Below are positions 63,167 through 64,000 of a stretch of DNA of 64,000 nt, piece by piece (position 1 is the first letter of the stretch; each line of letters opens with the position of its first letter). Under the pieces are notes generated by a model. It was given only the letters and a program-made list of their open reading frames with translations. It had not been told where the DNA came from and made no database searches. This DNA comes from Pseudozobellia thermophila. GTDB lineage: Bacteria > Bacteroidota > Bacteroidia > Flavobacteriales > Flavobacteriaceae. The stretch is from NCBI RefSeq assembly GCF_900141855.1, contig NZ_FQYU01000001.1:1210835-1274834 (forward strand), in the 5' to 3' direction. Made by a program: the position numbers and the translations under genes.

Positions 63167-63182
63167 TGGCACGGCTAGTGCA
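63167..63182 (+). promoter_or_regulatory. Sigma-54 (-24/-12) promoter
   Basis: The sequence tggcacggctagtgca matches the consensus TGGCACG-N4-TTGCA at all but one position. It has the invariant GG and GC exactly 10 bases apart, giving a predicted start near 63193. The spacer and flanks are A+T-rich. It sits 117 bases after the stop of a sigma-54 activator and 45 bases before a 40-codon ORF. Confidence 0.85.
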
Positions 63183-63227
63183 TTCTTTTGGTCAACGAAA
63201 TAGTTTAACCAATAAAATTGAAATAAA

Positions 63228-63350
63228 ATGAAAAATTCTAAAAGTAATCAGGAGACGATTAACAAAATTTCAACACGATTGAACTATCAATTGTCCTACG
63301 CAAGTAGTCCGAAAGGAGCTGTTTGGAATAGCATAAGAAGGTATAGATAG
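63228..63350 (+). CDS. 40-residue peptide under sigma-54 control, unknown function
   Basis: ATG at 63228 after an A-rich leader (aaattgaaataaa), typical of Bacteroidota translation starts; TAG at 63348. The peptide starts MKNSKSNQETINK, has an amphipathic middle (ISTRLNYQLSY) and a basic aromatic tail (PKGAVWNSIRRYR). It has no signal peptide, no Cys, no double-Gly leader and no TM segment. It is flanked by its own sigma-54 promoter and its own terminator, so it is either a translated micro-protein or the body of a small regulatory RNA. It is too short for a family assignment. Possible roles are toxin, RiPP-like precursor, or signal peptide; none can be supported from sequence. Confidence 0.6.
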   Translation: MKNSKSNQETINKISTRLNYQLSYASSPKGAVWNSIRRYR

Positions 63351-63377
63351 TACTTTCGAATTTGATTCGGCTTGTTG

Positions 63378-63414
63378 AAGCGGAACTTTGATTAAATCAT
63401 GGTTCCGCTTTTTT
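63378..63414 (+). terminator. Terminator of the sigma-54-driven micro-ORF
   Basis: A perfect 9-bp stem (aagcggaac 63378-63386 with gttccgctt 63402-63410) with an inner gat/atc pairing in the loop, followed by a run of six T. It lies 28 bases after the peptide stop, making the unit monocistronic (transcript about 220 nt). Confidence 0.85.
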
Positions 63415-63574
63415 GATGCCTCTTTTTGAAAGTATGAAGTGTATGATTTCGTTTCGCTCTAGAACGGACTTTTTATGTTTAGTCAGTTTTGCTTTAACAA
63501 AACAACGAAGAAAGCAAATCTTAAGTGTTCATTGCCCAATTAGTAGGACAGGTTTTCTACAAATCCAGGTTAAT
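63415..63574. other. Gap between the micro-ORF unit and the insertion sequence
   Basis: 160 A+T-rich bases without a supported gene. The left end of the insertion sequence should lie here, most likely around 63540-63560 (near tagtaggacaggttttct). I cannot fix the terminal repeat because the other end is outside the window. Confidence 0.4.
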
Positions 63575-64000
63575 TTATGCTGCTTTTTTAAATATGTCCA
63601 TTGGTCTATCATAATCGATTGATCCATGTCTTCTTTCCTTGTTGTAAAATTCAAAGTATTCCGCCAATAGCAGGAACAGGTCGAGTCCGTCACTTGGTGG
63701 GTTCAGGTATATCTTCTCGTACTTCACGCTTCTCCATAAGCGCTCTATAAAGGCATTATCCGTCGCCCTTCCCTTACCGTCCATGGAAAGTTTGATCTCT
63801 TTGCCCAATACGGTACTTGAGAATTCATCGGAGGTGAACTGGCTCCCTTGGTCCGTGTTTATTATTTCAGGTTTTCCATGCTGTACAATGGCCTCTTCCA
63901 AGGTCTTGGCGCACCATTCGGCCTCCATGGAGTTGGAAACGCTCCAATGGACCACTAACCTACTGTGCAGGTCGATAATGGCCATCAGGTACATATACCC
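63575..64000 (-). mobile_element. IS3-family transposase, integrase-core (OrfB) C-terminal part, cut by window edge
   Basis: The frame is open to the right edge (it reads GYMYLMAIIDLHSR from the edge), so the N-terminal part is missing only because of the window. The rve integrase core is clear: first Asp in AIIDLHSRLVVHW, second Asp in IINTDQGSQFTS, catalytic Glu in DNAFIERLWRSVKYE. The IS3-family tail is YFEFYNKERRHGSIDYDRPMDIF. All three DDE residues are present. It mediates copy-paste transposition of its insertion sequence. Its location beside the sigma-54 unit fits the accessory, mobile character of this end. Confidence 0.92.

Noticed and set aside
1..64000. CRISPR array
   Set aside because: No regularly spaced repeats were seen; the only tandem similarity is at protein level in the LRR genes and the surface binding protein.

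Overview
The window is a chromosomal segment from a gliding marine Flavobacteriaceae (Bacteroidota), of the Zobellia/Maribacter/Arenibacter kind. The signs are a gldN 3' end at the left edge, two SusC/SusD polysaccharide utilization loci (PULs), A-rich start regions without Shine-Dalgarno motifs, many lipoprotein signal peptides, and a very high density of sulfatases and glycoside hydrolases. Genus is inference; no rRNA or complete tRNA is present.

Layout. (1) 1-16.3 kb is mostly core genome: gldN (partial), a DAO-type FAD oxidoreductase, a DUF983 membrane protein, an ABC-F ATPase, a secreted LRR protein, a complete RND efflux operon (adaptor, pump, TolC), a Gfo/Idh/MocA oxidoreductase, a small CPXCG zinc-ribbon protein, a GIN-domain (DUF2807) protein, a SUMF1-like lipoprotein lacking the formylglycine-generating-enzyme cysteines, a YceI protein and an M20 amidohydrolase. 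(2) 16.5-21.7 kb is a tight three-gene operon of the 'planctomycete cytochrome' type (DUF1549/DUF1553 protein with CxxCH motifs, DUF1501 protein with a twin-arginine leader, membrane cytochrome-LRR protein); its biochemical role is not established. (3) 22.0-48.7 kb is a large PUL. An ECF sigma factor, a FecR anti-sigma factor and a SusC with an STN domain form a trans-envelope signalling set, followed by SusD and an almost gapless run of eleven enzyme genes: four formylglycine-type sulfatases, two GH29, one GH95, two GH20, one GH92 and one SGNH hydrolase. Together these suggest a sulfated glycan containing fucose, N-acetylhexosamine and mannose. (4) 48.8-59.9 kb, on the minus strand, is a compact beta-glucan (laminarin-type) PUL: one-protein regulator (propeller, Y_Y_Y, LuxR-type HTH), SusC, SusD, a repeat-built surface glycan-binding lipoprotein and a GH16 enzyme. 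The two PULs converge at a strong hairpin near 48.8 kb.

(5) 60.1-64 kb is different: visibly A+T-richer, with sparse genes. It starts at what looks like the 3' end of a class II tRNA gene (variable arm, T arm, acceptor strand) with its own terminator but no matching 5' half, which is the expected signature of an integrative-element attachment site. Inside are an excisionase-like HTH protein, a sigma-54-dependent activator (cyclic-nucleotide-binding, PAS, AAA+, Fis HTH), and just downstream a self-contained unit: palindromic enhancer-like sites, a textbook -24/-12 sigma-54 promoter, a 40-codon peptide ORF and a dedicated terminator. An IS3-family transposase runs off the right edge. The activator plus sigma-54-driven micro-ORF is the best candidate here for an undescribed system.
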